Source of the DNA: a virus
DNA length: 25,866 nucleotides
Virus record (IMG/VR): IMGVR_UViG_3300020578_000381
Location: 1 to 25,866 of that record
Reading direction: 5' to 3' (one strand)
The translations under genes were made by a program, and so were the position numbers. Positions 1-8,879 of this stretch are shown here, in pieces (positions within the stretch are counted from its first letter, which is position 1; the number at the start of each line of letters is the position of its first letter). The notes beneath the pieces are model-generated. The model saw nothing but the letters and a program-made list of their open reading frames with translations, was not told the DNA's origin and searched no databases.

Positions 1-968
1 GCAATCGCAGTACCAGCACCAAGAACATTTGCAGTGGTTACATTTGCATTTAAAAGATTAAAATTACTTTGATTTGAAGTTAAATCTCCACCGTCAATAT
101 TCAAATCACCATCAAAGTCAACAGTTGCATTTCTAACGGTGGCAACACCTGTTGTTGCACCCAATACAATGTTAGTTGCAGCACCAAGAACATTTGCAGT
201 AGTTACATTTGCATTGAATAAATTAAGGTTTGCAGTTTGACTTGTAACAGACCCACCTTCAACCCCAAGATTACCACCTAGATTAACATTCTTTTCAACA
301 CCAAGACCACCCTCAAGAACTAGACATCCAGTATCTTTATTAGTTGACTCTGTGGTGCCTGAAATTATTGTGGTGCCTGTTAGAGAGAAGTTACCACCAA
401 CAAATAGATTCTTTTCAATACCAACACCACCTTCAATGATTAAAGCACCAGTATCTTTATCAGTTGATTGTGTATCAATATTAATTCTAATATCAGCACC
501 AGTAAATGTTAGTTTATCTGTGCCGTTTTCATCATATTCAATTTTGGAGTCTTGACTAGTTCCAAATGTTAAGAACGTATCGTCTGGGATTATAATTTCT
601 CCAGTTCCATCTGGATCTAAATTTATATGTCCGTCAGTGTTTGTTGATGAAATTATATTTCCATCAATTCTAATATTATCAACGTTCCATTGATCAACTT
701 TACGATTCTGATCAAGAATAGCAACAAAACCATTTGCAGGAGTTGTTGGGTTTGTTTGACCTGCTACTAACCCAGGAGCAATGCCTAACAGGTCTGTATA
801 GTATCTACCACCAACTATTAGTGAATTGTTAGAAAAATCTCCGACAAATAGTCTACCACCACCATTTCCATGTGTTCCTACTCCAACTGTAAGACCAAGT
901 TCTCCAAAATTAAGAGATGCTGGAGCAATAGTTCCTGTAGACCTTTTAACTCTAATTATACTTGCCAT
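1..968 (-). CDS. Tail-fibre-like virion structural protein (partial, 3' end beyond the left edge)
   Basis: The reading frame opens at an ATG (966-968) and stays open for 322 codons to the window edge, so the C-terminus is missing. The start is fixed by a good ribosome-binding site, GGAGG, at 980-984 inside the end of the preceding gene. The protein begins MASIIRVKRSTG and is rich in Gly, Asn, Thr and Val. It carries two kinds of tandem repeat: a 40-residue unit with the core DTGxLxxEGGxGxEKN, and a 55-residue unit with the core NANVTTANVLGA. The phrase EYDENGTDKLTFTGADI and the GGxGxEKN repeats are common in phage fibre and adhesin-like structural proteins. No catalytic motif is visible. The position after the baseplate genes suggests a long fibre or peripheral host-contact protein. 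The fibre role is inferred from composition, repeats and context. Confidence 0.75.
   Translation of the reverse strand, partial: MASIIRVKRSTGTIAPASLNFGELGLTVGVGTHGNGGGRLFVGDFSNNSLIVGGRYYTDLLGIAPGLVAGQTNPTTPANGFVAILDQNRKVDQWNVDNIRIDGNIISSTNTDGHINLDPDGTGEIIIPDDTFLTFGTSQDSKIEYDENGTDKLTFTGADIRINIDTQSTDKDTGALIIEGGVGIEKNLFVGGNFSLTGTTIISGTTESTNKDTGCLVLEGGLGVEKNVNLGGNLGVEGGSVTSQTANLNLFNANVTTANVLGAATNIVLGATTGVATVRNATVDFDGDLNIDGGDLTSNQSNFNLLNANVTTANVLGAGTAI
16..215 (-). repeat. 165-nt coding repeat (two copies of a 35-nt core)
   Basis: A 35-base core at 16-50 recurs at 181-215 with two differences. The period is exactly 165 nt, or 55 codons. It encodes the NANVTTANVLGA core of the left-edge fibre-like protein. 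Further copies may lie beyond the window edge. Confidence 0.8.
274..473 (-). repeat. 120-nt coding repeat in the fibre-like gene
   Basis: Two units with a period of exactly 120 nt (40 codons) are seen: AGTATCTTTAT at 330-340 recurs at 450-460. Each encodes a DTGxLxxEGGxGxEKN block. Blocks of this kind are known from phage fibre proteins, where they are thought to form beta-rich shaft repeats. Confidence 0.75.
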
Positions 969-969
969 C

Positions 970-1197
970 TTAGAAATTTCCTCCGTTGATATCTAAATTC
1001 TGTGTTGCGCCTGGGGTTAACGTTAATGTGGCATCCCATTTAGAAGTGGAACCATTATAAACAAGAACCATTCCATCAGATAAATTTGGCGCATTGACAT
1101 CACTGAGTTCAGACAAGGAGGAACCACGAGCACCTGCAAGTGAGGATATAACTTTTATTGCAGATTGCTGCCCTACTCTGACTTTTATTTCTGCCAT
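970..1197 (-). CDS. Small conserved structural-cluster protein, 75 aa
   Basis: This is a 75-residue protein beginning MAEIKVRVGQQ. The frame extends upstream through two TTG codons to 1203, but the ATG at 1195-1197 is the better start. The middle contains SSLSELSDVNAPNLSDGMVL followed by YNGSTSKWDA, a phrase common in phage fibre-associated proteins. The stop codon lies 1 nt before the start of the fibre-like gene, and the last codons (Gly-Gly-Asn-Phe) carry that gene's GGAGG ribosome-binding site, so the two are probably translated together. A late promoter motif lies 26 nt upstream. No Shine-Dalgarno sequence is visible for this gene. A role as a small fibre or baseplate accessory is inferred from position; the function is not recognised. 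Confidence 0.7.
   Translation of the reverse strand: MAEIKVRVGQQSAIKVISSLAGARGSSLSELSDVNAPNLSDGMVLVYNGSTSKWDATLTLTPGATQNLDINGGNF
980..984 (-). promoter_or_regulatory. Ribosome-binding site for the fibre-like gene
   Basis: GGAGG on the minus strand lies 11 nt upstream of the ATG at 968, inside the coding end of the 75-residue gene. It fixes the start of the left-edge gene and is the clearest Shine-Dalgarno sequence in the window. Confidence 0.75.
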
Positions 1198-1223
1198 CAA
1201 CAAATAGATGATTATCTAAAATA

Positions 1224-1231
1224 TATTTATA
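1224..1231 (-). promoter_or_regulatory. T4-type late promoter motif TATAAATA
   Basis: A perfect minus-strand TATAAATA lies in the 72-nt gap between the 66-residue gene (stop at 1270) and the ATG at 1197. T4 late promoters have this octamer at about -10. It would drive the 75-residue gene and the fibre-like gene. The expected leader is about 20 nt and contains a small inverted repeat (TAGAT/ATCTA). The motif can occur by chance in AT-rich DNA, but its position in one of the few real gaps supports it. Confidence 0.6.
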
Positions 1232-1269
1232 ATGAATTAAATCCGATAGTCAAATTACTCAATTAAATT

Positions 1270-1470
1270 TTATTTTGAATCATTAATTAATTGTCTTAAC
1301 AACAACTTAATCTCATCAATATCTTGTTTCATTTTATTCAATTCTTCTTTTTGCAATTCTCTATTGTGTAATGCATTAACATACTGATTATATGCCAAAG
1401 AATCGCAATTGATGATAGCTCCACTATTTTCATCACGATAAAGATTCTGATGCCCTTTTACTCTAATCAT
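1270..1470 (-). CDS. Small protein with predicted C-terminal coiled coil, 66 aa
   Basis: The 66-residue protein begins MIRVKGHQNLYRDENSGAII. The N-terminal half looks like a compact folded segment. The C-terminal half (about residues 36-62) is rich in Glu, Lys and Leu with regularly spaced hydrophobics (ELQKEELNKMKQDIDEIKLL), typical of a coiled coil. The ATG overlaps the TGA of the upstream DUF4815 gene (shared ATGA at 1467-1470), so translation is probably coupled. Small proteins starting with this RVKGHxNLYRD phrase occur, to my knowledge, next to structural genes in marine T4-like phages. The function is unknown; an assembly or oligomerisation adaptor for the large upstream protein is an inference. 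Confidence 0.7.
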   Translation of the reverse strand: MIRVKGHQNLYRDENSGAIINCDSLAYNQYVNALHNRELQKEELNKMKQDIDEIKLLLRQLINDSK

Positions 1471-4400
1471 CTTATTGCTATTGTTCTAAGTTCTTTAATT
1501 CTTGGTGGATATGCTTGATTAGTTCCGGACATTACAATTTTAATTACATATCCATTAAATAAATTAAGATTGTTGGCAGTAAATTCATATTCTTTAAATT
1601 CATTGTCCAAACTTGAAGATACAAAAGTATCTGGTTTTCCATTATTTTTAGAAGGATCTATAACTCTTAAAGAATTTAGATTTTCATATCCAGGGAATAA
1701 TTCAAACGCTTGTTCAATTTCACCGGAGTCTGGTCTAAACAAACTATATAAAATTCTAAAATCAGCAGATTCATGTCTATATGCCGATAAAATAACTTTG
1801 AGTGAAGATGCTGGTTGAGCTAAGTTTACTTTTTTTGAAATATAAACCGCAGCATGTGGATCATCTAATATAGAATTTGATCTGTTATCTAGCGTAAAAT
1901 CAGTAATTGGTCTGTTCAAACGACTTGAAATAAATTCGGTAAATGCGGTATCTAAAAATATTATGGGTGACAAATTGGGATCCGTTGTATTCAAATCTAT
2001 TGCAGTAGTAAATGATTTGTTTCTTGTTAAACCACTTAAATATTCAGTTTCATTTTCTTTGGAACATACAATTCTAACACTTTTAAGAACATTTAAAGAA
2101 TTTAGTTGGACCGGTTCATATCCATTATCTAAAAATGAAGTTTCATCTCCACCAACACTCGTTCCAGTTACAGATCTGATTTGAGCGGAAACTGATGTTG
2201 ATGATCCTGGAGTAATGACATCATATGTGGGTACTATTGAACTGTATAAAATATTTTCTGTTGCAAGAACGTTAGATCCACCTAATGTTGCTTCTGATGT
2301 AAATTGTATCTGTGGGTTTCCATTATCGGCGCTTCTATCCGCTCCCTTTGAACTTCCTCGATCAATTTGAATATAATATCTATCTAATCCAATATTTAAA
2401 TCATCAATATCATGAGTTGTATTAATTCTACGCAATGAAACCCCATTTAATTCATACTTATACATTAAACTATTAACAGAATGTGGAATTATAATTGTAG
2501 AATCAACGCCTCTAGTAATAGCATTCAAGGAGCCATTGCCAATAGATTGATATCCAATAATTTCATTTCCAATTTTTACATATCCAGTATTAGCCGCTCC
2601 AACAGCAATACCCTCAAATGTACTAAAAATTGCAGTGCCTCCAGCTCCAACAGAAATTGATGTTCCCGAAGCAGACAGTTCTGATGTAATTTGAACTGGT
2701 GCTAAACTAGATTCTGCATCCTTAATTCTAAGTTTATTAGTTTTAGCATACATGTGGTGATCAAAGTGATCTACTTGTATATAATTACCAGAATATTGAT
2801 TTGTTGAAGAGGCAAAAGATCTAATTGTAACACCAGCACCGGTCAATACATTAGAATCATTGTAATAACTTAATTCGCCACCATTAGTAAAAGTATTTCC
2901 TTGAATATTTGTTAAGAATAATGTATCTACTCCAGGAGATGTTAAAATAGAAATTCTTGCACCAGTCCCAGTTTTGCTAATAACGGTAGAAGTTACAATT
3001 CCAACTACATCTCCAACTTGGTAACCATTTCCTGGATTTACAATTGTTGGTGTTCCAGTGATTGTTCCAGATGTTGCCGTAATATTTAATACAAGCCCAG
3101 AACCCTTTCCTATAATGTTAAAAGTGGATACATTATTATTTGATGGTGTTGCCAAATCACTATCATAATTACTTCCTCCTGTGGTTAATCCCACCGTGGC
3201 CACAGAACTACCAGTTCCAAAAACGTAACCATATACATACGGTTTTGTTGTGTCTGCAACTTTTCTACCTTTTAACAAATTATTTGTTATAGAAGAGTTT
3301 GTTGTTGTAGTAATTCCTAAAGTCGCTGTTCTCGGTAATGTTGTTAATGGATTATTTGTTAGTTTCTGAACATAACCATTACTCTCATCTAATGTTGGAT
3401 TAAAGAAAGTGGCAGTCCCTGTCGGGGATGTAAACTTTGCCTTATAAAGTTTAAACTTAAGATCCTGATATTGATTTGCTGTCCATATAGATCCATTTTG
3501 AGATTTAAACAAACTTCCCATTGAGAATTGTTTAGAGTATGTTACGGCATTTACATCGGGAAGACTTGCAGTATTAACAGTTTTTTCGCCCATGATTGCC
3601 GTCCATAGTTCATAACTATCACTATTTTCCGAAATAATTACAACGGCATATTCTCTTCCTGGTGGTAGATAAATTGGTTCATCAAAGGTAATTTTAGTTG
3701 CAACAGAAGCATCTGCAGAAATATTAACTTGACTTGGTCTTAAAGTAACTGGAGTTCCAATAACAATCCTTGTAGGAGTTCCAAGTTCAACAGTTCTTAT
3801 TTCAACTTTTACCGGAGCATTGCCACCATCTTTTTTAGCAAAGAATAAATCAACGGCAGTTAAAAATGCACCGTTTATGTCATCGAATGTAGATGTTGGA
3901 GAGGGAGCCTCAACATTTCCACCAACAACAAATGATTGTGCAAGAGGATCAACAAATCTTTGAATTGTTGTTCTTGTATGGGTGTTTATTGTCGTTTGCG
4001 AGGTTGTTGTATTGGTTGTAAGATTTACTACAGTTTGTGTGGTTAAATTTTTAGTTGTGTTTGTAACAGTATTCTCCCATTGCTCAAGAGTTCCATCAGA
4101 ATTAAAATTTGTTTCTGCAAATGAAGTGTCCGAACTTCCAGGAAGACCAGGATTATTTGATGAACTTGAAGACAATTTAAACGTTTTAGTTCCAGTAGGA
4201 ATTCTTACAGTTGGAGTTGGAGTTCCATTTGGATCTCTTAAGAAAAAGGTTCCAATTAAATCTCCAAAATTATCAGAAATCAATCTTAGGTTAGATACAA
4301 ATGCTACGGCACCGCTAGTTTGCCCAACCAGCTGCATACCAGAAACTAAATATCCAGAATATTTTCCTTGAGCTTCTTCTGATAGTGAAATGGTATCAAT

Positions 4401-7400
4401 ATTTAAAATTGTAGATGACTGACTATATCCTGATGATATAGATTCATTTCTATTATATGGATTAATTGTGTAAGTTGCTGATGGTGCGTTATATGGTCCA
4501 TACTTGTGATTTGGTGTTGCAACCCTAAATGTAATTAAATTCCTGTTATCAAATCTCCCTATAACTGCTTCCCCTATTATAAATGCTTTAGATGGATTTG
4601 AAATTTCAACTAATTTTGGAATAAAATCAACACCACTATTTCCATCTAAAAATTGATAAAATTGAGTCGATGGTTTAACATTAGATACTGAGAACTGAAT
4701 GTTTCTAGATCTCATAAACGATTCTTTGGACGATGAAATTAGAACATTTCTTATTGTAGTATCAGTATTACTTACAGTATCAAAAGTTGAAGATGATGAA
4801 AGTGAAGAAGTTGTATTAGTGACCGTATTAGATGTTGTGGTACTGGTAGAATCAGTTATTGTTCTATTCCCTCTCCCCCTAATTGTTGGTAAATTAATAG
4901 TTTCTTCAGTATTGATGTTAATTGGTGCTAATGTAACCGCAACATTACTTGTCAAATTTTGAGTAAGTATTCTACTAGAATTTAAAGTTATATCAATATT
5001 TTTATCTGGAAGCTGAACTGTTCTAACCCAATTATCAATCTCTGGACTGAGTTTAATATCACCACTATACACAATAACATTAAATGGATTTACATTCTCA
5101 ACGGTTGTCGCAAATGCTTGTTCTATCCATCCAATAGAATCATATTTTAAAGTTAGTGCCTGCCCAGTTTTTTGAACATTTGGATCTAATAATTGGAAAT
5201 TTTGCGACGTATCTAATTGCTCATCAATGACTGAAATTGCTGGGGCAAGTTGCGATTTGAGTGAATTTCTACTAACAATGGGTGTCAATTCATTTGCAGA
5301 AGTATTAACTCTTATGTTAGACAATCTATTATTGGTGAATGCATAATTTTTAAAGTCATCAACAAAAAATCCACTCTTAAATCTATTATTTCCTTCCTCA
5401 TCTTGAATTTGTAAAGTTTGAGTATTTAATTCAAGTAGTGATAATGAAGTTACTCTCTCTAAATTTTCTACCCTATCTTCAATTAAACCAATATCTCTCA
5501 TTGTATATCGTCTATTATCCACTAATGTTACAACGGCATTTGCAGGGTTGTAAAGATATGGTGGTAATTTAATAGTTGCAATTTCCATTACCGCATCACT
5601 TTTAGATGGTGCCTTAGGAGTTTTTGAAGATATTCCTCTTTCAACAATAAATGTTCCGGTTTTATCTAGATATAATTTATCAATTCTTGCTAGATAATAT
5701 TCATATCCAAGTAAAGAACTTTCGTTTGGTGATAAAATACGAGTTGGTTTTATAGTTCTCGATGAAAAATCAAATGGGGAAGATGAAATTTCAGTAAATA
5801 CAGGAACTCTTGGTCTAAAATCTAATGTATCGGAAGTCCTTATTGAGTTCTGATTAATAAATGGAACATCATGAGTGAATCTTTCTGCGTCATAACTCAA
5901 AACTGTAAATATGTCACCAGAATCATCTAACGGCACAGAATAATAATCAAATACGATTAAAAGTTTTTTAGATGGTTCTGGAGTATTTTTATTTCTAACA
6001 ATTTTAGAATAATCGTAATATTGATTTTTTTGACCCTTATTAAGACTATATGAATTTGTAATATCGTTATATTTTCCAGGAGTAATTGATTCAATATTCG
6101 TTTTTATTTTTGATTCACTAAATGTAATATCCTCGGTAGATGTCAATTTTTCTGAATTCAAATATACAACTCCTAAAACATTTGTTGATTCTTTAGTAAC
6201 AACTCTAGCAATAGCGCCGCTAGTTGACCCCAAAATATTTTCGCCAATAATTGCATTTGTTGTTACATTAGCACTGGCACCAAACTGTATTTTGTCCAAG
6301 GTAGGTGCTGAAGAATCATATGATTCGTATATTGATATTATTTTTACAACATCTGGATAATTTAAGGATATTTCTTCGTCCTGAACTCTTAAACCATAAT
6401 ATTGATTATATGAAAGACCATCTCCAATTGATGAGCTAATACCACTTCCCGATTCTGGATATTTTGATTTATCCACAATTAAAGTCTGACTTTTGTTATA
6501 TGTTTTTATTTTACTTTGAATTCCATTTTTAATTATTGTAGAATTTACAACAACATTATTTGTTTGGTTAGGAGTTAATCCACTAATAGTTATAGTATTT
6601 CCACTTAAAACAAATTGATCTGAAGTTACTGTGCCAATGCCACCATTACTATAATGTATAGAATATCTTTCTTGATCAAATGCTTCAAAAAATGCGCTTG
6701 AGATACCACTAATTGCAGATATGTCAAATGTCAATACTCCCTGAGCATTAGTAGATTGTCCGGTTATTTGTTGAGAAAGTTTTAATAAAGAATTAGAAAG
6801 ATTTACTGAAGCAATATTATTATCTGGCAATTTTGCATATAATCCAGAATCCTGATTTCTTATAAACGGAGCACCAATAGAAACATCAGTGAATTTTCCA
6901 TTTGTAATTACACCATCATATACACCCGCCACGCCTGGTGTAGGTGCAATGGTTAATGTTCTACCGTCTGGGGAAATTGCTGTGACTCTATTAAATGTTG
7001 AAAAATTAGCCGGAACTGTAACTCCCAATCCAGAGATTGAACCATCATTTAAAATAACTTGAAAAGAGTTTTGTGATAATGTGGTTTGATATCTAATAAT
7101 TGATCCAACCTTTACTCCTATAAAGTTTTTTCCAGCACTTGTTACAGTATTTGATCCACTTATGGTTAGTTCAGTTACCCCATTTGGAAAACTAAATTTT
7201 TCAAGAACGCAATCTGCCGTAAATTGTGAAAATCCTGTTGATGCATTTTGTTGTACTGATTTAATATCATCAGTAGAATATGCTATTACGGATTTAATAG
7301 TTCTTGAAAAGTCTAGTCCATTAACAATCAATTGTTCTCCAACGTTAAAAGTTCCGGAAGTTTGACTTAAATTAATAGTTGTAGAATTTTCTCCGGCAGC

Positions 7401-8873
7401 AACGGCAAAACCACTGGCTCCACTACTTTTCCCCTTAACAAAGGAAGTTTTTGGCAATTCTGTATTTGATACCGAAGAATTTAAAACAAGAGTAGTATAT
7501 GTTTGAATATCATACAAATATAAATTAAAATTGGTAGAAGCATTTTTGTAAGGAGCATCATCCAAACTAAAATTATATACTCTAGCATTACCAATAGTTG
7601 TAATTCCTGCCGATCCTTTTAATCGATCACACAAATTTATAATCTCTGTCTGTTTTGCTGTTCCAAAAACATTATTGACTTTTAAAATATTTCCCATTTC
7701 AAAAGGAATATTTACATTTTCAATCTTTTCAGTGTCTCTGGGTTTTTTTACATCAAGAATAGTTGCTGAAATTTTGTCTATATCATATCCCCGAACATAA
7801 GCTTTTCCTGGAGATATTTTTACACACATTAAATCTTCAGACGGTTTATTTTTTTCTGCTGTCGTTTCAAAATCAAAAAATAATCCATTATTTCCTAGTC
7901 TATCATTTAATGAATTATTTACAAAAACACTAAATGGTTCAACTGTATAGTCACCAGATTCATCATAAGTTCTAGCTGCCATATAATCTTTGATTATATT
8001 GTATTGAGATTTTTGTTCAATTATTTTAATTTTTCCATTTTCAACTCTTAACAATTCAATAAAATCTGTATCATTAAGATCTGATATTAATTTTTTAGTT
8101 AAGGTTAAATTAATCTTAAACCTATCAGCACCTGGTGCCGCATAGTTTGTAAATCCTTTTGAAGGGTCGTATAATGATTTTTCATCTTTTGATCCGATAA
8201 TTAGTTCATCAATTTTTAATCCTACTCTATACGAAGGGGTATTACTATAATCATCTAAAATTATAGTTTGTTTTGATACATTAACAAAATATCCTCTAAC
8301 AAAATAAACACCATCACCTATTGATGCTGAAGACCCTACGGATGTTGCACCCAATGGTATTAAAGACGCAAATGGAGTTCCTGCATTAATAGTTGTATTT
8401 CCATAAGTTATATTTTTTTCTGCAATTAATGCCTCACCATCTTGAAACGGGTTAAATTGAAAATTATTATCAGAGTCTAAATATTTTACATATATGGTTA
8501 AATCAGTTATATTTGAATTATTTGGAAAAGAAACAAATTGAATTGTTGCACTTGTTCCTGATATTTGGCCGGTTACCTTCATTCCAATAAAATTATTAAT
8601 ATAAAGAGATATATCAACTCCAAAATTAGTCGAATTAAGTTTTACGGAATTAAAATTTCCATCATATGCAATATTTCCAGGAATCACCATTGATCCGTCT
8701 TTAAACATATGACTTCCAAAAGTCTTTATTTGATTCTGCAAAATTGATTGCAGAGTTGTCAGTTCTCTTGCCTGTACTGGAAACCCGGGTTTAAATAGGA
8801 CTTTGTAAAAATTCTTATTAGAATCAAAATCATCATAGTATGGATTAATATTTAAATCTGTTTTTTGTACCAT
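1467..8873 (-). CDS. Very large DUF4815-type virion structural protein (baseplate/fibre), 2468 aa
   Basis: The N-terminus carries the DUF4815 signature seen in marine myovirus structural proteins: NPYYDDFDSNKNFYKVLF and GFPVQARELTTLQS at about residues 11-45. The family signature continues to LDFRPRVP and NRRYTMRDIG (about residue 1118), then a short heptad-like segment IEDRVENLERV. Thr/Ser/Asn-rich linkers lie at about 1334-1375 and 1599-1637. A DPLAQSFVVGG phrase (about 1641) opens a probable jelly-roll-like domain. A GxGY-type module (about 1890-1950) and an RG...H module (near residue 2118) resemble parts of gp7. The C-terminus has SLFRPDSGEIEQAFELFPGY and ends YPPRIKELRTIAIR. It follows gp8, the position of T4 gp9/gp10, but I see no homology to those. 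It is likely a peripheral baseplate or fibre-attachment component. No clear Shine-Dalgarno is present; the start lies 6 nt after the gp8 stop codon. Confidence 0.85.
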   Translation of the reverse strand: MVQKTDLNINPYYDDFDSNKNFYKVLFKPGFPVQARELTTLQSILQNQIKTFGSHMFKDGSMVIPGNIAYDGNFNSVKLNSTNFGVDISLYINNFIGMKVTGQISGTSATIQFVSFPNNSNITDLTIYVKYLDSDNNFQFNPFQDGEALIAEKNITYGNTTINAGTPFASLIPLGATSVGSSASIGDGVYFVRGYFVNVSKQTIILDDYSNTPSYRVGLKIDELIIGSKDEKSLYDPSKGFTNYAAPGADRFKINLTLTKKLISDLNDTDFIELLRVENGKIKIIEQKSQYNIIKDYMAARTYDESGDYTVEPFSVFVNNSLNDRLGNNGLFFDFETTAEKNKPSEDLMCVKISPGKAYVRGYDIDKISATILDVKKPRDTEKIENVNIPFEMGNILKVNNVFGTAKQTEIINLCDRLKGSAGITTIGNARVYNFSLDDAPYKNASTNFNLYLYDIQTYTTLVLNSSVSNTELPKTSFVKGKSSGASGFAVAAGENSTTINLSQTSGTFNVGEQLIVNGLDFSRTIKSVIAYSTDDIKSVQQNASTGFSQFTADCVLEKFSFPNGVTELTISGSNTVTSAGKNFIGVKVGSIIRYQTTLSQNSFQVILNDGSISGLGVTVPANFSTFNRVTAISPDGRTLTIAPTPGVAGVYDGVITNGKFTDVSIGAPFIRNQDSGLYAKLPDNNIASVNLSNSLLKLSQQITGQSTNAQGVLTFDISAISGISSAFFEAFDQERYSIHYSNGGIGTVTSDQFVLSGNTITISGLTPNQTNNVVVNSTIIKNGIQSKIKTYNKSQTLIVDKSKYPESGSGISSSIGDGLSYNQYYGLRVQDEEISLNYPDVVKIISIYESYDSSAPTLDKIQFGASANVTTNAIIGENILGSTSGAIARVVTKESTNVLGVVYLNSEKLTSTEDITFSESKIKTNIESITPGKYNDITNSYSLNKGQKNQYYDYSKIVRNKNTPEPSKKLLIVFDYYSVPLDDSGDIFTVLSYDAERFTHDVPFINQNSIRTSDTLDFRPRVPVFTEISSSPFDFSSRTIKPTRILSPNESSLLGYEYYLARIDKLYLDKTGTFIVERGISSKTPKAPSKSDAVMEIATIKLPPYLYNPANAVVTLVDNRRYTMRDIGLIEDRVENLERVTSLSLLELNTQTLQIQDEEGNNRFKSGFFVDDFKNYAFTNNRLSNIRVNTSANELTPIVSRNSLKSQLAPAISVIDEQLDTSQNFQLLDPNVQKTGQALTLKYDSIGWIEQAFATTVENVNPFNVIVYSGDIKLSPEIDNWVRTVQLPDKNIDITLNSSRILTQNLTSNVAVTLAPININTEETINLPTIRGRGNRTITDSTSTTTSNTVTNTTSSLSSSSTFDTVSNTDTTIRNVLISSSKESFMRSRNIQFSVSNVKPSTQFYQFLDGNSGVDFIPKLVEISNPSKAFIIGEAVIGRFDNRNLITFRVATPNHKYGPYNAPSATYTINPYNRNESISSGYSQSSTILNIDTISLSEEAQGKYSGYLVSGMQLVGQTSGAVAFVSNLRLISDNFGDLIGTFFLRDPNGTPTPTVRIPTGTKTFKLSSSSSNNPGLPGSSDTSFAETNFNSDGTLEQWENTVTNTTKNLTTQTVVNLTTNTTTSQTTINTHTRTTIQRFVDPLAQSFVVGGNVEAPSPTSTFDDINGAFLTAVDLFFAKKDGGNAPVKVEIRTVELGTPTRIVIGTPVTLRPSQVNISADASVATKITFDEPIYLPPGREYAVVIISENSDSYELWTAIMGEKTVNTASLPDVNAVTYSKQFSMGSLFKSQNGSIWTANQYQDLKFKLYKAKFTSPTGTATFFNPTLDESNGYVQKLTNNPLTTLPRTATLGITTTTNSSITNNLLKGRKVADTTKPYVYGYVFGTGSSVATVGLTTGGSNYDSDLATPSNNNVSTFNIIGKGSGLVLNITATSGTITGTPTIVNPGNGYQVGDVVGIVTSTVISKTGTGARISILTSPGVDTLFLTNIQGNTFTNGGELSYYNDSNVLTGAGVTIRSFASSTNQYSGNYIQVDHFDHHMYAKTNKLRIKDAESSLAPVQITSELSASGTSISVGAGGTAIFSTFEGIAVGAANTGYVKIGNEIIGYQSIGNGSLNAITRGVDSTIIIPHSVNSLMYKYELNGVSLRRINTTHDIDDLNIGLDRYYIQIDRGSSKGADRSADNGNPQIQFTSEATLGGSNVLATENILYSSIVPTYDVITPGSSTSVSAQIRSVTGTSVGGDETSFLDNGYEPVQLNSLNVLKSVRIVCSKENETEYLSGLTRNKSFTTAIDLNTTDPNLSPIIFLDTAFTEFISSRLNRPITDFTLDNRSNSILDDPHAAVYISKKVNLAQPASSLKVILSAYRHESADFRILYSLFRPDSGEIEQAFELFPGYENLNSLRVIDPSKNNGKPDTFVSSSLDNEFKEYEFTANNLNLFNGYVIKIVMSGTNQAYPPRIKELRTIAIR
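3960..4075 (-). other. Thr/Asn-rich linker in the DUF4815 protein
   Basis: The segment encodes a low-complexity stretch of about 39 residues dominated by Thr and Asn (for example TTQTVVNLTTNTTTSQTTIN). It lies just before the DPLAQSF domain and probably forms an extended hinge between the N-terminal body and the distal domains. Confidence 0.6.
4750..4870 (-). other. Ser/Thr-rich linker in the DUF4815 protein
   Basis: The segment encodes a low-complexity stretch of about 41 residues dominated by Ser and Thr (for example TSTTTSNTVTNTTSSLSSSS). It separates the DUF4815 body from the next domain and looks like a flexible or extended spacer. Confidence 0.6.
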
Positions 8874-8879
8874 TTTTGG

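Noticed and set aside
1198-1203. Upstream TTG TTG start for the 75-aa gene
   Set aside because: The ATG at 1197 gives the natural N-terminus MAEIKVRVGQQ; the TTG codons only extend the open frame.
3982-4371. 129-codon plus-strand open frame, the longest on that strand
   Set aside because: It lies opposite the DUF4815 gene in a Ser/Thr-rich region whose complement lacks stops; there is no ribosome-binding site and the protein is low-complexity Val-rich. It is a shadow.
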